64,000 nucleotides of DNA from Haploplasma axanthum. GTDB lineage: Bacteria; Bacillota_I; Bacilli_A; Acholeplasmatales; Acholeplasmataceae. This document shows, piece after piece, positions 9,873-18,429 of the stretch (positions within the stretch are counted from its first letter, which is position 1; each line of letters begins with the position of its first letter). The notes under the pieces are model-generated. The model made no database searches. It worked only from the letters and a program-made list of their open reading frames with translations, and was not told the origin of the DNA. The translations under genes were made by a program, and so were the position numbers. The stretch covers positions 1,302,001 to 1,366,000 of the forward strand of contig NZ_LR215048.1 in assembly GCF_900660745.1 (NCBI RefSeq), written 5' to 3'.

Positions 9873-10412
9873 TTAGTCAGAATTATTACTATAGATTACA
9901 ATTTTCTTGATTCCATACGTTTTATTTTTAATGATTATAAAATCATTGAATGCTTCTGGTATATTAGTTTTTTTATCAGTTTCAAGAATTATTTTAGCAT
10001 TTTTTGTAGTTTGATTTGAAATTTTTTCTAATAGTTTATCATAACTATTAAAGTTATATGGTGGATCTAAAAAAACTAAATCAAATTTTTCAGTATTTAT
10101 TTTTAAAAATGTTTCATAATCTTTATTGTATATTTTCACATTGTTTAAAATATTTAATTTTAATGCATTATCATTTAAAACTGCACAGGCTCTTTTATTA
10201 ACATCAACTAATGTAAGTTCACTAGCTCCAAGCGATAAAGCTGTAAAACCATATGATCCTGAGCCACCAAACAAATCAAGTACATTACCATTTATTTGGT
10301 ATAGACTATTAAAAACAGCCTCTCTAACCATTGAGGCTGTTTCTCTTGTTGAATCAATTCCAACACGCTTGATTGAATTACCTTTAAATTTACCAGCGTG
10401 AATTCTTATCAT
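9873..10412 (-). CDS. rsmD: 16S rRNA (guanine-966 N2)-methyltransferase
   Basis: A 179-residue SAM-dependent methyltransferase for G966 (E. coli numbering) of 16S rRNA. Signature elements: MIRIHAGKFKGNSI at the N-terminus, STRETASMVREAVFNSL, the SAM loop VLDLFGGSGSYG near residue 47, and the catalytic LVFLDPPYNF near 113. Its ATG overlaps the copZ stop (ATGA), so it is translationally coupled to copper genes, an odd partnership since rsmD is more often beside coaD. It would therefore be induced together with copA-copZ unless an internal promoter exists. Confidence 0.92.
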   Translation of the reverse strand: MIRIHAGKFKGNSIKRVGIDSTRETASMVREAVFNSLYQINGNVLDLFGGSGSYGFTALSLGASELTLVDVNKRACAVLNDNALKLNILNNVKIYNKDYETFLKINTEKFDLVFLDPPYNFNSYDKLLEKISNQTTKNAKIILETDKKTNIPEAFNDFIIIKNKTYGIKKIVIYSNNSD

Positions 10413-10594
10413 ATTTCTGGTGTAAAACCTGCTGCTTTAATTGCTTCTACAGCAGTATTAATATCTCTTTCATTTACTTCAACTTCATGATTCATTAAAT
10501 CAATATTTCCATCAACACCATTTGCTAATAAAGATGTTTGAATTTTTTTAACACAGTGCATACATGACATATCATTTACTTTAATTGTTTTCAT
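10409..10594 (-). CDS. copZ: CopZ-like copper chaperone (HMA domain)
   Basis: A 61-residue heavy-metal-associated domain protein, shorter than the usual 68-70 residues. The metal site is MSCMHCVKKIQ near residues 9-19, with the M-x-C-x2-C pattern. CopZ proteins bind Cu(I) and hand it to the ATPase CopA, which is encoded immediately upstream. GAGAGG precedes the ATG; the gene overlaps the end of copA by 14 bases and rsmD by 4. Confidence 0.88.
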   Translation of the reverse strand: MKTIKVNDMSCMHCVKKIQTSLLANGVDGNIDLMNHEVEVNERDINTAVEAIKAAGFTPEI

Positions 10595-12749
10595 TTTTTA
10601 TTTCCTCTCTATATTTAAATTTCCATAATTTTAAACTAAGTGCATTTAATACAACCATAATACTACTAAATGCCATTCCAAAACCCGCTAACATCGGATT
10701 AAACAATCCTAGAGCAGCAAGTGGAATCATGACTATATTATATATGAAAGCCCAAAAAAAGTTAAGATAAATATTCCTTAAAGTGGCTTTTGATAAATCT
10801 ATTGCATATAAAACAGTTTTTAAATCATTATTCATTAATGTTACATCTGCAGTATCGATTGCTATATCTGCTCCTGTTCCAATTGCAAACCCAACATCTG
10901 CCATTTTTAGTGCTGGTGCATCGTTAATTCCATCACCAACAAATGCAACAACTTTTTCATGTTTTTGAATATCTTGGATAATATTTGCTTTTTCATGTGG
11001 TAAGACTTTTGCATATATTTTTTCAATACCTAATAATCCAGCAATATATTTAGCAGTTTTTTCTTGATCTCCAGTAATCATATATGGAGTTATATTTCTT
11101 CTTTTTAACTCTTTGATTAAGGCAAATGAACTTGGTTTCAATTCATCTGCAACAGCAATCATATTAACAATTTCATTATCAATAACTGTAAAAAAAACTG
11201 TTTTTCCTTCTTCTTGATATTTCTCATACTCCATAAATTCATTATTTAGTTTCAAGTTTTTTTCATTAATATAACTAATTGAAACAACATAAACTTGTTT
11301 TTTATTAATTATTCCTTTTATTCCATATCCAATTAACGTTTCAAAATTTTTAACATCTAAAAATTCATCTTTATAATACTTTGTTATTGAAGTTGCTATT
11401 GGATGATTTGAATGTTTTTCTAGTGATGCTGTATATTTTAAATACTCTTCATTTCCTAAGTAATTTGTAACATTTGGTTTACCATTTGTAAGAGTTCCTG
11501 TTTTATCAAATGCGATTGCTGTTATTTTATTAGCAATTTCAAAAAATTCTCCACCTTTATATAAAACACCTTCTTTAAATGCCATACCACTTGAAACACT
11601 AATACTTGTTGGTGTTGCTAGTCCAAGTGCACATGGACATGAAACTACTAAAACAGCGATTGCAGGAGATATTGCTCCACTAAATGTTTCTTTTGAAATA
11701 ACTAAATACCCAATTAATACTAAAGCACTTAGTATAACAACAATTGGAACAAAAATACTTGAGATTTTGTCAGCAATTCTTTGTGCTTTTGGTTTTATAA
11801 GTGAAGTTTCTTCAACAGTTTGAATTATTTTCGCTAAAACTGTTTCACTTCCAATTTTTGTAACTTTTATTTTAATTGTTTCCATAATATTCATTGATGA
11901 TCCTATTACCTCATCACCTTGTTTTTTAACAACTGGCATCGATTCACCCGTTAACATAGATTCATCAACATAAGTTTTTCCTTCAATGATTATTCCGTCA
12001 ACAGGGATTTTATCATATCCTTTAACAATAACAATATCATCAATTACTACATCATCAATTGGAATTGTTACTTCTATTCCATTTCTAATAACAATCGCTT
12101 CCTTAGCACCTAAGCTTAAGAGTCCTGTTAGGGTCGCACTTGTTTTTGCTTTAATTCTGTTTTCAAAATAGTTCCCAATTAAGACCATTAAAATAATTAC
12201 TGCTGTCGTTTCAAAATAAAGATCATGAGTATGACCATGATTCTTGATAGTTGTAAATATGCTATATAAATATGCACTTGTTGTACCTATAACAACTAAA
12301 GAATCCATTCCTAAGTTTCTTGCTTTAACTGAATGCCAAGTGGCATTAAAAAATCTTCTTCCTGAAATAAATAAAACTGGTGTTGCCATTATCCATTGAA
12401 AATATCCATTCATGAAAATACTTGGAACTTTTATAAAAGTGGCTCCAAGATGCTCAAACATTGTAAATAAAAGTGGAATAGTAAAAATAATTGCAATCAC
12501 TAAATCAATTAAATCTTTTCTTTTTGATTTTTTTTCTTTTTCATCATCTTTAATTCCATAATAACCAATTTGTAATAATTGATCAAATAAAAAATCTTCA
12601 TTATACTTTGATTCGTCATATGTGAATATTACTGCGCTTGATGTTACTAAAACTTTTGCGTTAATATCTGTCATTTTATTGAAATGTTGTTCAATTGTTT
12701 TGGCACAATTAGTACATGTTATATTGCTTACTTTTATTCTTTTACGCAT
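10581..12749 (-). CDS. copA: Copper-exporting P1B-type ATPase
   Basis: A 722-residue P1B ATPase. One N-terminal HMA domain (CTNCAKTI near residue 13), about eight membrane segments, the actuator loop LTGESMPV, the membrane CPC metal site in VVSCPCALGLATPTS, the phosphorylation site DKTGTLT, the HP motif SNHPIA and the hinge GDGINDAPAL. TM7 YN and TM8 MAFSSIMVVLNAL match Cu(I)-type (P1B-1) pumps. I start at the ATG at 12749 behind AAGGTG; a GTG three codons earlier is in frame. Second gene of arsR-copA-copZ-rsmD, overlapping arsR by eight bases. Confidence 0.92.
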   Translation of the reverse strand: MRKRIKVSNITCTNCAKTIEQHFNKMTDINAKVLVTSSAVIFTYDESKYNEDFLFDQLLQIGYYGIKDDEKEKKSKRKDLIDLVIAIIFTIPLLFTMFEHLGATFIKVPSIFMNGYFQWIMATPVLFISGRRFFNATWHSVKARNLGMDSLVVIGTTSAYLYSIFTTIKNHGHTHDLYFETTAVIILMVLIGNYFENRIKAKTSATLTGLLSLGAKEAIVIRNGIEVTIPIDDVVIDDIVIVKGYDKIPVDGIIIEGKTYVDESMLTGESMPVVKKQGDEVIGSSMNIMETIKIKVTKIGSETVLAKIIQTVEETSLIKPKAQRIADKISSIFVPIVVILSALVLIGYLVISKETFSGAISPAIAVLVVSCPCALGLATPTSISVSSGMAFKEGVLYKGGEFFEIANKITAIAFDKTGTLTNGKPNVTNYLGNEEYLKYTASLEKHSNHPIATSITKYYKDEFLDVKNFETLIGYGIKGIINKKQVYVVSISYINEKNLKLNNEFMEYEKYQEEGKTVFFTVIDNEIVNMIAVADELKPSSFALIKELKRRNITPYMITGDQEKTAKYIAGLLGIEKIYAKVLPHEKANIIQDIQKHEKVVAFVGDGINDAPALKMADVGFAIGTGADIAIDTADVTLMNNDLKTVLYAIDLSKATLRNIYLNFFWAFIYNIVMIPLAALGLFNPMLAGFGMAFSSIMVVLNALSLKLWKFKYREEIKNENN

Positions 12750-13110
12750 TTTTTTCACCTTGAATGAATTTATTTACACTATTAATGATTGTTGAAACAT
12801 TTTCATCATTTAGTTTATAATAAACCATTTTTCCTTTTTTTGTTGATGTAACTAAATTATATTTCTTTAATGTCTTCATTTGATGTGAAACTGCACTTTT
12901 AGTTACACCTAACAAATGACCTAAGTCACAAACGCATAGTTCGTGATCTTTAATTGCTTCTAAAATTTTAACTCTTGTAAAATCTGCCATTATTTTAAAA
13001 AAATCACTTATCTCATTAATTTTTTGATTACTTAATATTTGTTCCTCTACCTCATTTAAAACATCTTCATGAAATATCGTACAATTACAATTATCGCCAC
13101 AAGTCTTCAT
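12742..13110 (-). CDS. ArsR/SmtB family metal sensor, CadC-like
   Basis: A 122-residue winged-helix repressor with a cysteine-rich N-terminus (MKTCGDNCNC) and the alpha-3 metal motif ELCVCDLGHLLG near residues 56-67, followed by the recognition helix TKSAVSHQMKTL. This N-terminal plus alpha-3 thiolate arrangement is the CadC type, known for Cd/Pb/Zn and, in the cyanobacterial BxmR branch, also Cu. Since it heads an operon with a Cu(I)-type ATPase and CopZ, copper sensing is a reasonable inference. The start at 13110 follows AAAGGTGG. Confidence 0.88.
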   Translation of the reverse strand: MKTCGDNCNCTIFHEDVLNEVEEQILSNQKINEISDFFKIMADFTRVKILEAIKDHELCVCDLGHLLGVTKSAVSHQMKTLKKYNLVTSTKKGKMVYYKLNDENVSTIINSVNKFIQGEKNA

Positions 13111-13124
13111 AATTACCACCTTTC

Positions 13125-13173
13125 AGTTGAATGATTACTCAACTATTATATAACCATAATTTACTTTTGTCAA
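13125..13173 (-). promoter_or_regulatory. Consensus promoter and operator of the copper operon
   Basis: Minus strand -35 TTGACA (13173-13168), exactly 17 bp, -10 TATAAT (13150-13145). Directly after the -10 lies an inverted repeat AGTTGA-N8-TCAACT (13144-13125) resembling ArsR/CadC operators. A repressor bound there would cover the transcription start. Confidence 0.85.
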
Positions 13174-13195
13174 TAAAAAAACAGCCTAAGCTGTT
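13174..13195 (-). terminator. Terminator of the ABC-F gene
   Basis: Minus strand stem AACAGC-TTAG-GCTGTT and T7, ending one base before the -35 of the copper operon. Confidence 0.85.
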
Positions 13196-13196
13196 T

Positions 13197-14789
13197 CTAT
13201 TTCTTCATTTGAATTTCTAGATATTCATCATATGTCATTGGTTGATCAATGATTGTTCCATCTTCTTTAATTTCAATTATACGGTTAGCTGTTGTTTGAA
13301 CTAACTCATGGTCAGTCGATGAAAATAAAACAACTCCCTCAAAAGAACTCATACCTTTATTTAAAGATGTTATTGATTCCATATCTAAATGGTGTGTTGG
13401 TTCGTCAAAAATCATTAAGTTTGAACCTTCAAGCATCATTCTAGATAATAAAACACGTACCTTTTCTCCACCTGATAATACTTTAATCTCTTTAAACACA
13501 TCATCACCTGAGAACAACATTCTTCCTAAGAATCCTCTTAAAAATGCAACTTCCTTATTTTCAGTATAATTTGATAACCAATCAATGATTTTGTCATTTC
13601 GAACAAATATTTTTGAATTATCGCGTGGGAAATATGACTTTGAAACAGTTTCACCAAATTTAAATGATCCTGAATAATTTGCATCATTGCCTAGTAAAAT
13701 TTCAAATAGTGCAGTTTTTGCTTTTTCGTTGTCTCCAACAAAAGCTACTTTATCGTTTTTACCTAATACAAATGATACATTATTAAGAAGTTTTTTCCCA
13801 TTTTCTTCTTTAGTTAGTTTTTCAACTGTTAAAATATCATCACCAAGTTTTTTGAAAGCTTGGAAATTAACATATGGATATCTTCTTGTTGATGGCTTTA
13901 TCTCTGAAACTTCAATCTTATCAAGTAATTTTTTTCTTGATGTTGCTTGTTTTGATTTTGATGCATTCGCACTAAATCTTGCAATAAAATCTTGTAATTC
14001 TTTAATTTTTTCTTCTGATTTTTTATTAGCATCTTTAGCTTGTTTAAGCATCAATTGACTTGATTCATACCAGAAATCATAATTACCAGCATAAAGTCTA
14101 ATTTCTTTATAATCAATATCTGCTATATGCGTACATACTTTATTTAAAAAATATCGATCGTGAGAAACAATAATTAATGTATTTTTAAATTCAATCAAGA
14201 ATTCTTCTAACCATCTAATCGCTGCTATATCCAAATTGTTTGTTGGTTCGTCTAATAATAAAACATCTGGATTACCAAACAATGCTTGTGCTAATAAAAC
14301 TTTAACTTTCAGTTTACTATCAAGATTTGCCATTTGTTCATAATGATATTCTGTTGATAGTCCTAAACCATTTAGTAAGACTGCAGCATCAAACTCTGCA
14401 TCCCATCCGCCTAAATGATCAAAAATTTCTTCAAGTTTTCCTGCTCTAATTCCATCTTCATCATTAAAGTCTGGTTTAGCATATATTGCATCTTTTTCTT
14501 TCATTACTTGATATAGTTTTGTATTTCCCATAATTACGGTTTCTAAAACAGTGTAGTCATCGTAAGCATGATGATCTTGTTTTAAAAAGGAAAGTCTTCT
14601 GCTACTTTCAATAAATACTGTTCCGTGTGTTGGCTCAATCTCTTTTGATAATACTTTTAAAAAAGTAGATTTTCCACTTCCATTTGCACCAATAATGCCA
14701 TATGCATTACCTTCTGTAAATTTAATTGAAACATTTTCAAATAAAATTTCTTTTCCTAATTGTACTGTCAACTTATTTGTTGATAACAT
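13197..14789 (-). CDS. ABC-F ATPase, YkpA/YbiT-like
   Basis: A 530-residue soluble protein with two ABC domains and no membrane segment, as in ABC-F factors that act on ribosomes. Domain 1: Walker A GANGSGKST near residue 36 and Walker B VLLLDEPTNNLD. Between the domains is the charged helical linker. Domain 2: LSGGEKVRVLLSRMM and LMIFDEPTHHLD. Two oddities: the first signature is LDSKLKVK in place of LSGG, and the second Walker A reads GDNEKAKTA, lacking the glycine before the lysine. Degeneracy at these sites is, as far as I recall, common in this subfamily. ATG with GAGGTGA site. Confidence 0.88.
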   Translation of the reverse strand: MLSTNKLTVQLGKEILFENVSIKFTEGNAYGIIGANGSGKSTFLKVLSKEIEPTHGTVFIESSRRLSFLKQDHHAYDDYTVLETVIMGNTKLYQVMKEKDAIYAKPDFNDEDGIRAGKLEEIFDHLGGWDAEFDAAVLLNGLGLSTEYHYEQMANLDSKLKVKVLLAQALFGNPDVLLLDEPTNNLDIAAIRWLEEFLIEFKNTLIIVSHDRYFLNKVCTHIADIDYKEIRLYAGNYDFWYESSQLMLKQAKDANKKSEEKIKELQDFIARFSANASKSKQATSRKKLLDKIEVSEIKPSTRRYPYVNFQAFKKLGDDILTVEKLTKEENGKKLLNNVSFVLGKNDKVAFVGDNEKAKTALFEILLGNDANYSGSFKFGETVSKSYFPRDNSKIFVRNDKIIDWLSNYTENKEVAFLRGFLGRMLFSGDDVFKEIKVLSGGEKVRVLLSRMMLEGSNLMIFDEPTHHLDMESITSLNKGMSSFEGVVLFSSTDHELVQTTANRIIEIKEDGTIIDQPMTYDEYLEIQMKK

Positions 14790-14807
14790 TTTAAATCACC
14801 TCATATA

Positions 14808-14850
14808 ATCCTTACTATGATATCATATTTAAATGATATTTGGTAGGGAT
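14808..14850 (-). promoter_or_regulatory. Hairpin in the ABC-F leader
   Basis: Inner stem ATATCAT/ATGATAT with a six-base loop, extended by ATCCCTAC/GTAAGGAT, ending about 10 bases before the GAGGTGA site. Some ABC-F genes are controlled by leader attenuation; here only the hairpin is seen. Confidence 0.45.
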
Positions 14851-14873
14851 TTTACACCTTATTTATTGTTAAA

Positions 14874-14917
14874 GAAACAAAAAAAGGCATTTATTACCTT
14901 TAAAAGTAAAACGCCTT
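14874..14917 (-). terminator. Terminator of the PLD-like gene
   Basis: Minus strand AAGGC...GCCTT stem with an AU-rich extension, then T7GTTTC. Confidence 0.65.
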
Positions 14918-14921
14918 ATAT

Positions 14922-16001
14922 TTAACTGAAAATTGATTCAAAAAAAGCTTTTATTTTAGAGTACTTAAAATCTTTAACTTTGGCTTTTACACATTTAGAT
15001 TTTAATATTTTGTATTGTAAAGACCATTCATCAACGATACTTTCGTTTTTAATTGAAATAACTGATTGTCTAAATTTTATTCCTCTTTTAGTAATTTGAG
15101 TAGAGCCTATTATTACTTTATTATCAAGCAAAAAAGTATTTGCTGTTATTCGTCTATCACTTAAGTAAACATTAACATCTTTATTAACTAATTTTTTTAA
15201 TATTTTAAGATTCAAATTTGTTAGATATCGTGTCTTTCGATTAGTAATAATCTCAATTTTTATTCCTCTTTTTTGAGCTTTTAATATTTCTTTAAGTATC
15301 GACTTATTTGCGAAATGCTCAGTAACTAGGTACATTTTTTCAGTAGTTCTATAAATAAGATCAATCATAACTTTTTTCATATTTCTTTTTTTATTAAAAA
15401 TGAAATCTAGTTTCTTTTCAAAATCAAATGAACTATCATCATTAAGTCGCTTTTCAAAAAATTTAATTGTTTCTAAATCAATAATTTTGATCATATAATT
15501 TTGATTTTCTTCATATTCATTATTGTCTTCATATTCTCTGTCTTCAATACCCATGCCACCAAGAGTAAGGACTTTTTGATCAATTAAATAGAAACATGAA
15601 CAATCCTTAGATAATGTTGTGTCAACACTAACGTTTGGGTAAGACAAAAGTTCTCGCAAATTATCATTATATACTTGCTTATTTTTATTTAGCGTATAAG
15701 GCTCACGATAACCTGAATTAGCATAAAAAAATGATTTTAAAGTAAGTTTCCAAGGTATTTCTTTATGAAATAAACTTGCTTTATCATCACTACTTTTTTC
15801 AAAAACTGAACCATATAAATCTTTATATATAGTAATATCCACATTACGTTTTGCTGCATTAATTAAATGTTTTAAAACCAAATTCCCTACATAATCATCA
15901 CGCCATATGAACATCTTTATTATTACTTCATTTTTAGCATTATCAATTGACTCACATATTATATTAAAGGTATCTTTTCCATTAGCAAGCAAATTATACA
16001 T
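14922..16001 (-). CDS. Phospholipase D-like protein lacking HKD residues
   Basis: A 359-residue protein with the cardiolipin synthase/PLD fold: IIKMFIWRDDYVGNLVLKHL near the N-terminus and two repeats ending in FYLIDQKVLTLGGMG (near residue 140) and FLLDNKVIIGSTQ (near 305). In both repeats the H and K of HxKxxxxD are replaced (CSCFYLID and TANTFLLD), so the usual phosphohistidine chemistry should be impossible. No clear membrane helix. It is either a non-catalytic paralogue or uses other chemistry. The start has AGGTGATGAA before it, and TATAAT lies about 40 bases upstream (16018-16023); the IS3 element has landed just beyond. Confidence 0.75.
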   Translation of the reverse strand: MYNLLANGKDTFNIICESIDNAKNEVIIKMFIWRDDYVGNLVLKHLINAAKRNVDITIYKDLYGSVFEKSSDDKASLFHKEIPWKLTLKSFFYANSGYREPYTLNKNKQVYNDNLRELLSYPNVSVDTTLSKDCSCFYLIDQKVLTLGGMGIEDREYEDNNEYEENQNYMIKIIDLETIKFFEKRLNDDSSFDFEKKLDFIFNKKRNMKKVMIDLIYRTTEKMYLVTEHFANKSILKEILKAQKRGIKIEIITNRKTRYLTNLNLKILKKLVNKDVNVYLSDRRITANTFLLDNKVIIGSTQITKRGIKFRQSVISIKNESIVDEWSLQYKILKSKCVKAKVKDFKYSKIKAFFESIFS

Positions 16002-16148
16002 TTCATCACCTACAACATATTATAGGCATATAATACCACAAAATAAAAAAAGAAACTATTGGAACTGACCCAAAGGGTTGGGACTAAATAAAAAAAATAC
16101 ACTTCTATTAGTTTCATTGTAAAATGAAATTAATGGAGGTGTTTTTTA

Positions 16149-16457
16149 ATGTCTAAAAATAAGAATACATTTTATACAGAAGATATAAAACTTAAAGCAA
16201 TAGAAATGAAAGCTGAGGGTATACCTGTAAAAGTTATAAAGGAAAAGTTAGGTATTAAATCAGATTCTCAAGTCTATACTTGGTGGTATTGGTTTAGGGA
16301 TGGTGAACTAAATAGATTGAAACAACCAATTGGTAAACAGTATAGTTTTGGTCATGGACCTAAACTAACAACAGATGATAAGTTATCACAACTCGAGGCA
16401 CAAAATAAAATACTAAAAAAGTATATAAGTTTGAAGGGAGGATTGATCAAAAAATAG
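16149..16457 (+). CDS. IS3-family transposase OrfA
   Basis: A 102-residue DNA-binding subunit with a helix-turn-helix (VKVIKEKLGIKSDSQVYTWW) and a C-terminal coiled segment (KLSQLEAQNKILKK). GGAGGTG precedes the ATG. At 16415-16421 the slippery heptamer AAAAAAG occurs in the coiled-coil region. A -1 shift there joins OrfA to the orfB frame (reading LKKVYKFEGRIDQK) to give the OrfAB transposase. Confidence 0.9.
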   Translation: MSKNKNTFYTEDIKLKAIEMKAEGIPVKVIKEKLGIKSDSQVYTWWYWFRDGELNRLKQPIGKQYSFGHGPKLTTDDKLSQLEAQNKILKKYISLKGGLIKK

Positions 16458-16489
16458 TCATTGATGTAGTTAATCATTTTAAAGATAAA

Positions 16490-17293
16490 ATGACTAGAAA
16501 GACGATTTTAGATACATTAGGAGTAAGTAAATCAACTTATTATCGCTGGCTAAACAACAAATCAGATAATGTTTTAAGTGATTTAGAATTAGCAATAATT
16601 GAACTTTGTAAGAAAACAAAGTTCAGATATGGTTATAGAAAAATTCACCAACTAATTAACAAAGATTTCAGTGCATCAAAGAATACAGTCCAAAAGTATA
16701 TGCAAAAACATAACTCACAGTGTCGTGTTAAAGTTAAAAAGTATCGTAAAACTGGTGAACCAATAGTTACCGTAGAGAATATAATTAATAGAGATTTCAC
16801 CGCAACAAGACCTTTTGAAAAATTAGTAACAGATATTACATATTTACCGTTTGGTTCAAAAATGCAATATCTATCAAGTATTATCGATGTATATAATGGT
16901 GAGATAGTCGCTTATACAATATCGGACAAACAAAACTTAGATCTGGTGTTTGATACGTTAAATCAATTACCTGAACTAACTGATGATTGTATATTACATA
17001 GTGATCAAGGTTCGGTATACACTTCAGGTCAATATCAATACAAGGTAAAAGAAAAAGGCATCATCATGAGTATGTCCCGAAAGGGAAATCCTGCTGACAA
17101 TGCCTTGATCGAATGTTTTCATGGTAACTTGAAGCATGAAACATTCTATTTAGAACCCCATCTACAAAGTTCTAATGAAATTGTATCACAAACTGTGATA
17201 GAATATATAAAATTTTATAATGAAACTAGAATACAAGCGAAACTTAATTACTTATCACCTATTGATTATAGGTTGATTAATAATTATGTTTAA
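16490..17293 (+). CDS. IS3-family transposase OrfB (integrase domain)
   Basis: A 267-residue DDE catalytic part: first D in LVTDITYLPFG, second in ILHSDQGSVYTS, glutamate in NPADNALIECFHGNLKHE. The frame is open upstream to the A6G site at 16415, so the working enzyme is the -1 frameshift fusion of about 377 residues. Complete, with no internal stops. Confidence 0.92.
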   Translation: MTRKTILDTLGVSKSTYYRWLNNKSDNVLSDLELAIIELCKKTKFRYGYRKIHQLINKDFSASKNTVQKYMQKHNSQCRVKVKKYRKTGEPIVTVENIINRDFTATRPFEKLVTDITYLPFGSKMQYLSSIIDVYNGEIVAYTISDKQNLDLVFDTLNQLPELTDDCILHSDQGSVYTSGQYQYKVKEKGIIMSMSRKGNPADNALIECFHGNLKHETFYLEPHLQSSNEIVSQTVIEYIKFYNETRIQAKLNYLSPIDYRLINNYV

Positions 17294-17331
17294 ATTCTTT
17301 TTATTCATTCCCATTAGTTTGGGTCAGTTCC

Positions 17332-17351
17332 ATTGTTTTGTCAATAATTTC
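17332..17351 (-). terminator. Half of an M42 gene terminator split by the IS3 element
   Basis: Removing the IS restores a hairpin: on the plus strand GAAACTATTG (16052-16060 plus 17335), loop TTTTGT, CAATAATTTC (17342-17351). On the minus strand this is a 10-bp stem with one U-G wobble followed by T7 (16051-16045). The insertion lies inside the first arm, leaving the peptidase gene without this terminator. Confidence 0.7.
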
Positions 17352-17362
17352 AAGTTTTTTTA

Positions 17363-18427
17363 TTATTCAAAATCAAATAAAATCTTATTTACTGTTTCAG
17401 CATTCAATCTTCTTAATACTTCAGTCATTAGTTTAACCGTATTTTGGAAGTCTTCATAATGAATTACCGAAGTATGTGAATGCATATAGCGTGTTGGAAT
17501 ACAAATTGAAAGTGCAGCAGCTCCACTATGTGATAAGTGCATTTCTCCAGCATCTGTTCTTCCACCATTTATAACGCCTTCTTGGTATGGAATGTTTAAT
17601 TCTTTAGCAATATCAATTACAAACTTTCTTAATCCTCGATGTGCTATTAAACCACCATCGAAAAGTAGGATTTGTGGTCCCTTACCTAATGTTTGTTCTT
17701 CAGAAACTGAACCTGGAACATCATTCCCAAACCCTGTGTCGATTGCAAATGCTATTTGTGGCTCAACAACATATGAAGTTGTTTTGGCTCCTCTTAATCC
17801 TACTTCTTCTTGGACAGTAAATGCACCAAATAATTTATTATCAAGTTTTGTATCTTTTAAATTTTTCAAAACTTCAATAACAACAGCACTACCAATTCTA
17901 TTGTCCCATGCTTTACCTAATAAATAGTTTTTATTACCTAATTCACGGAACTCTTGAAGCGGAGTAATCATATTCCCTGGTTCAATACCAAGTTTAATTG
18001 CTTCTTCTTTTGAAGATACACCAACATCTAAGAACATATCATCAATGTTAGCAGCTTCTTTTCTTTTTTCTAGTGGAATAATATGTGGTGGTTTTGATCC
18101 TGTTACACCAATAACAATTCCCTTTTTAGTTGTTATTTGCCATTCTTGAGCAAGCATTACTTGTGAATACCATCCACCAAGGGTTTGAAACTTAATAAAA
18201 CCTTCATTAGTAATCCCTTTGACCATTAAACCTACTTCATCCATATGACCACCAATTAAAATATGTGGTCCATTTCCTTCTTTTACTCCAATAACAGAAC
18301 CTAAATTATCTTTTTTTATTTCTGTTACCAATGGTTTAATTTCTTTTTCAATTAATCTAGCAACTTGAAATTCGTTTCCAGGAACTCCATTTGCTTCAGA
18401 TAGTTTTTTTAATAATTCTTTTGACAT
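17363..18427 (-). CDS. M42 family metallopeptidase (glutamyl aminopeptidase type)
   Basis: A 354-residue cytosolic di-zinc aminopeptidase. Metal ligands and catalytic residues are visible in order: GGHMDEVG (His, catalytic Asp), KAWDNRIGSA (bridging Asp), VQEEVGLRGA (catalytic Glu and Glu ligand), AIDTG and RYMHSHTSVIH. The length matches M42 enzymes, which form dodecameric tetrahedral particles that trim peptides. AGCAGGAAT precedes the ATG. It follows the membrane protein gene by three bases, so they are co-transcribed. Confidence 0.9.
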   Translation of the reverse strand: MSKELLKKLSEANGVPGNEFQVARLIEKEIKPLVTEIKKDNLGSVIGVKEGNGPHILIGGHMDEVGLMVKGITNEGFIKFQTLGGWYSQVMLAQEWQITTKKGIVIGVTGSKPPHIIPLEKRKEAANIDDMFLDVGVSSKEEAIKLGIEPGNMITPLQEFRELGNKNYLLGKAWDNRIGSAVVIEVLKNLKDTKLDNKLFGAFTVQEEVGLRGAKTTSYVVEPQIAFAIDTGFGNDVPGSVSEEQTLGKGPQILLFDGGLIAHRGLRKFVIDIAKELNIPYQEGVINGGRTDAGEMHLSHSGAAALSICIPTRYMHSHTSVIHYEDFQNTVKLMTEVLRRLNAETVNKILFDFE

Positions 18428-18429
18428 TT

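Larger units (their letters stand above)
16061..17331 (+). mobile_element. IS3-family insertion sequence (IS150-like group)
   Basis: 1.27 kb. Ends are inverted repeats starting GGAACTGACCCAAA on both sides (left 16061, right complement from 17331). The 3-bp sequence ATT flanks both ends (16058-16060 and 17332-17334), a plausible target duplication. If the outer T/A pair is counted, the element runs 16060-17332 with TG...CA ends but no duplication. It carries orfA and orfB with an A6G slippery site. Both frames and ends look intact, so it may be active. Confidence 0.88.

Noticed and set aside
16060-17332. IS3 boundaries with TG...CA termini
   Set aside because: No duplication flanks those ends, while moving one base inward gives ATT on both sides; kept as an alternative only.
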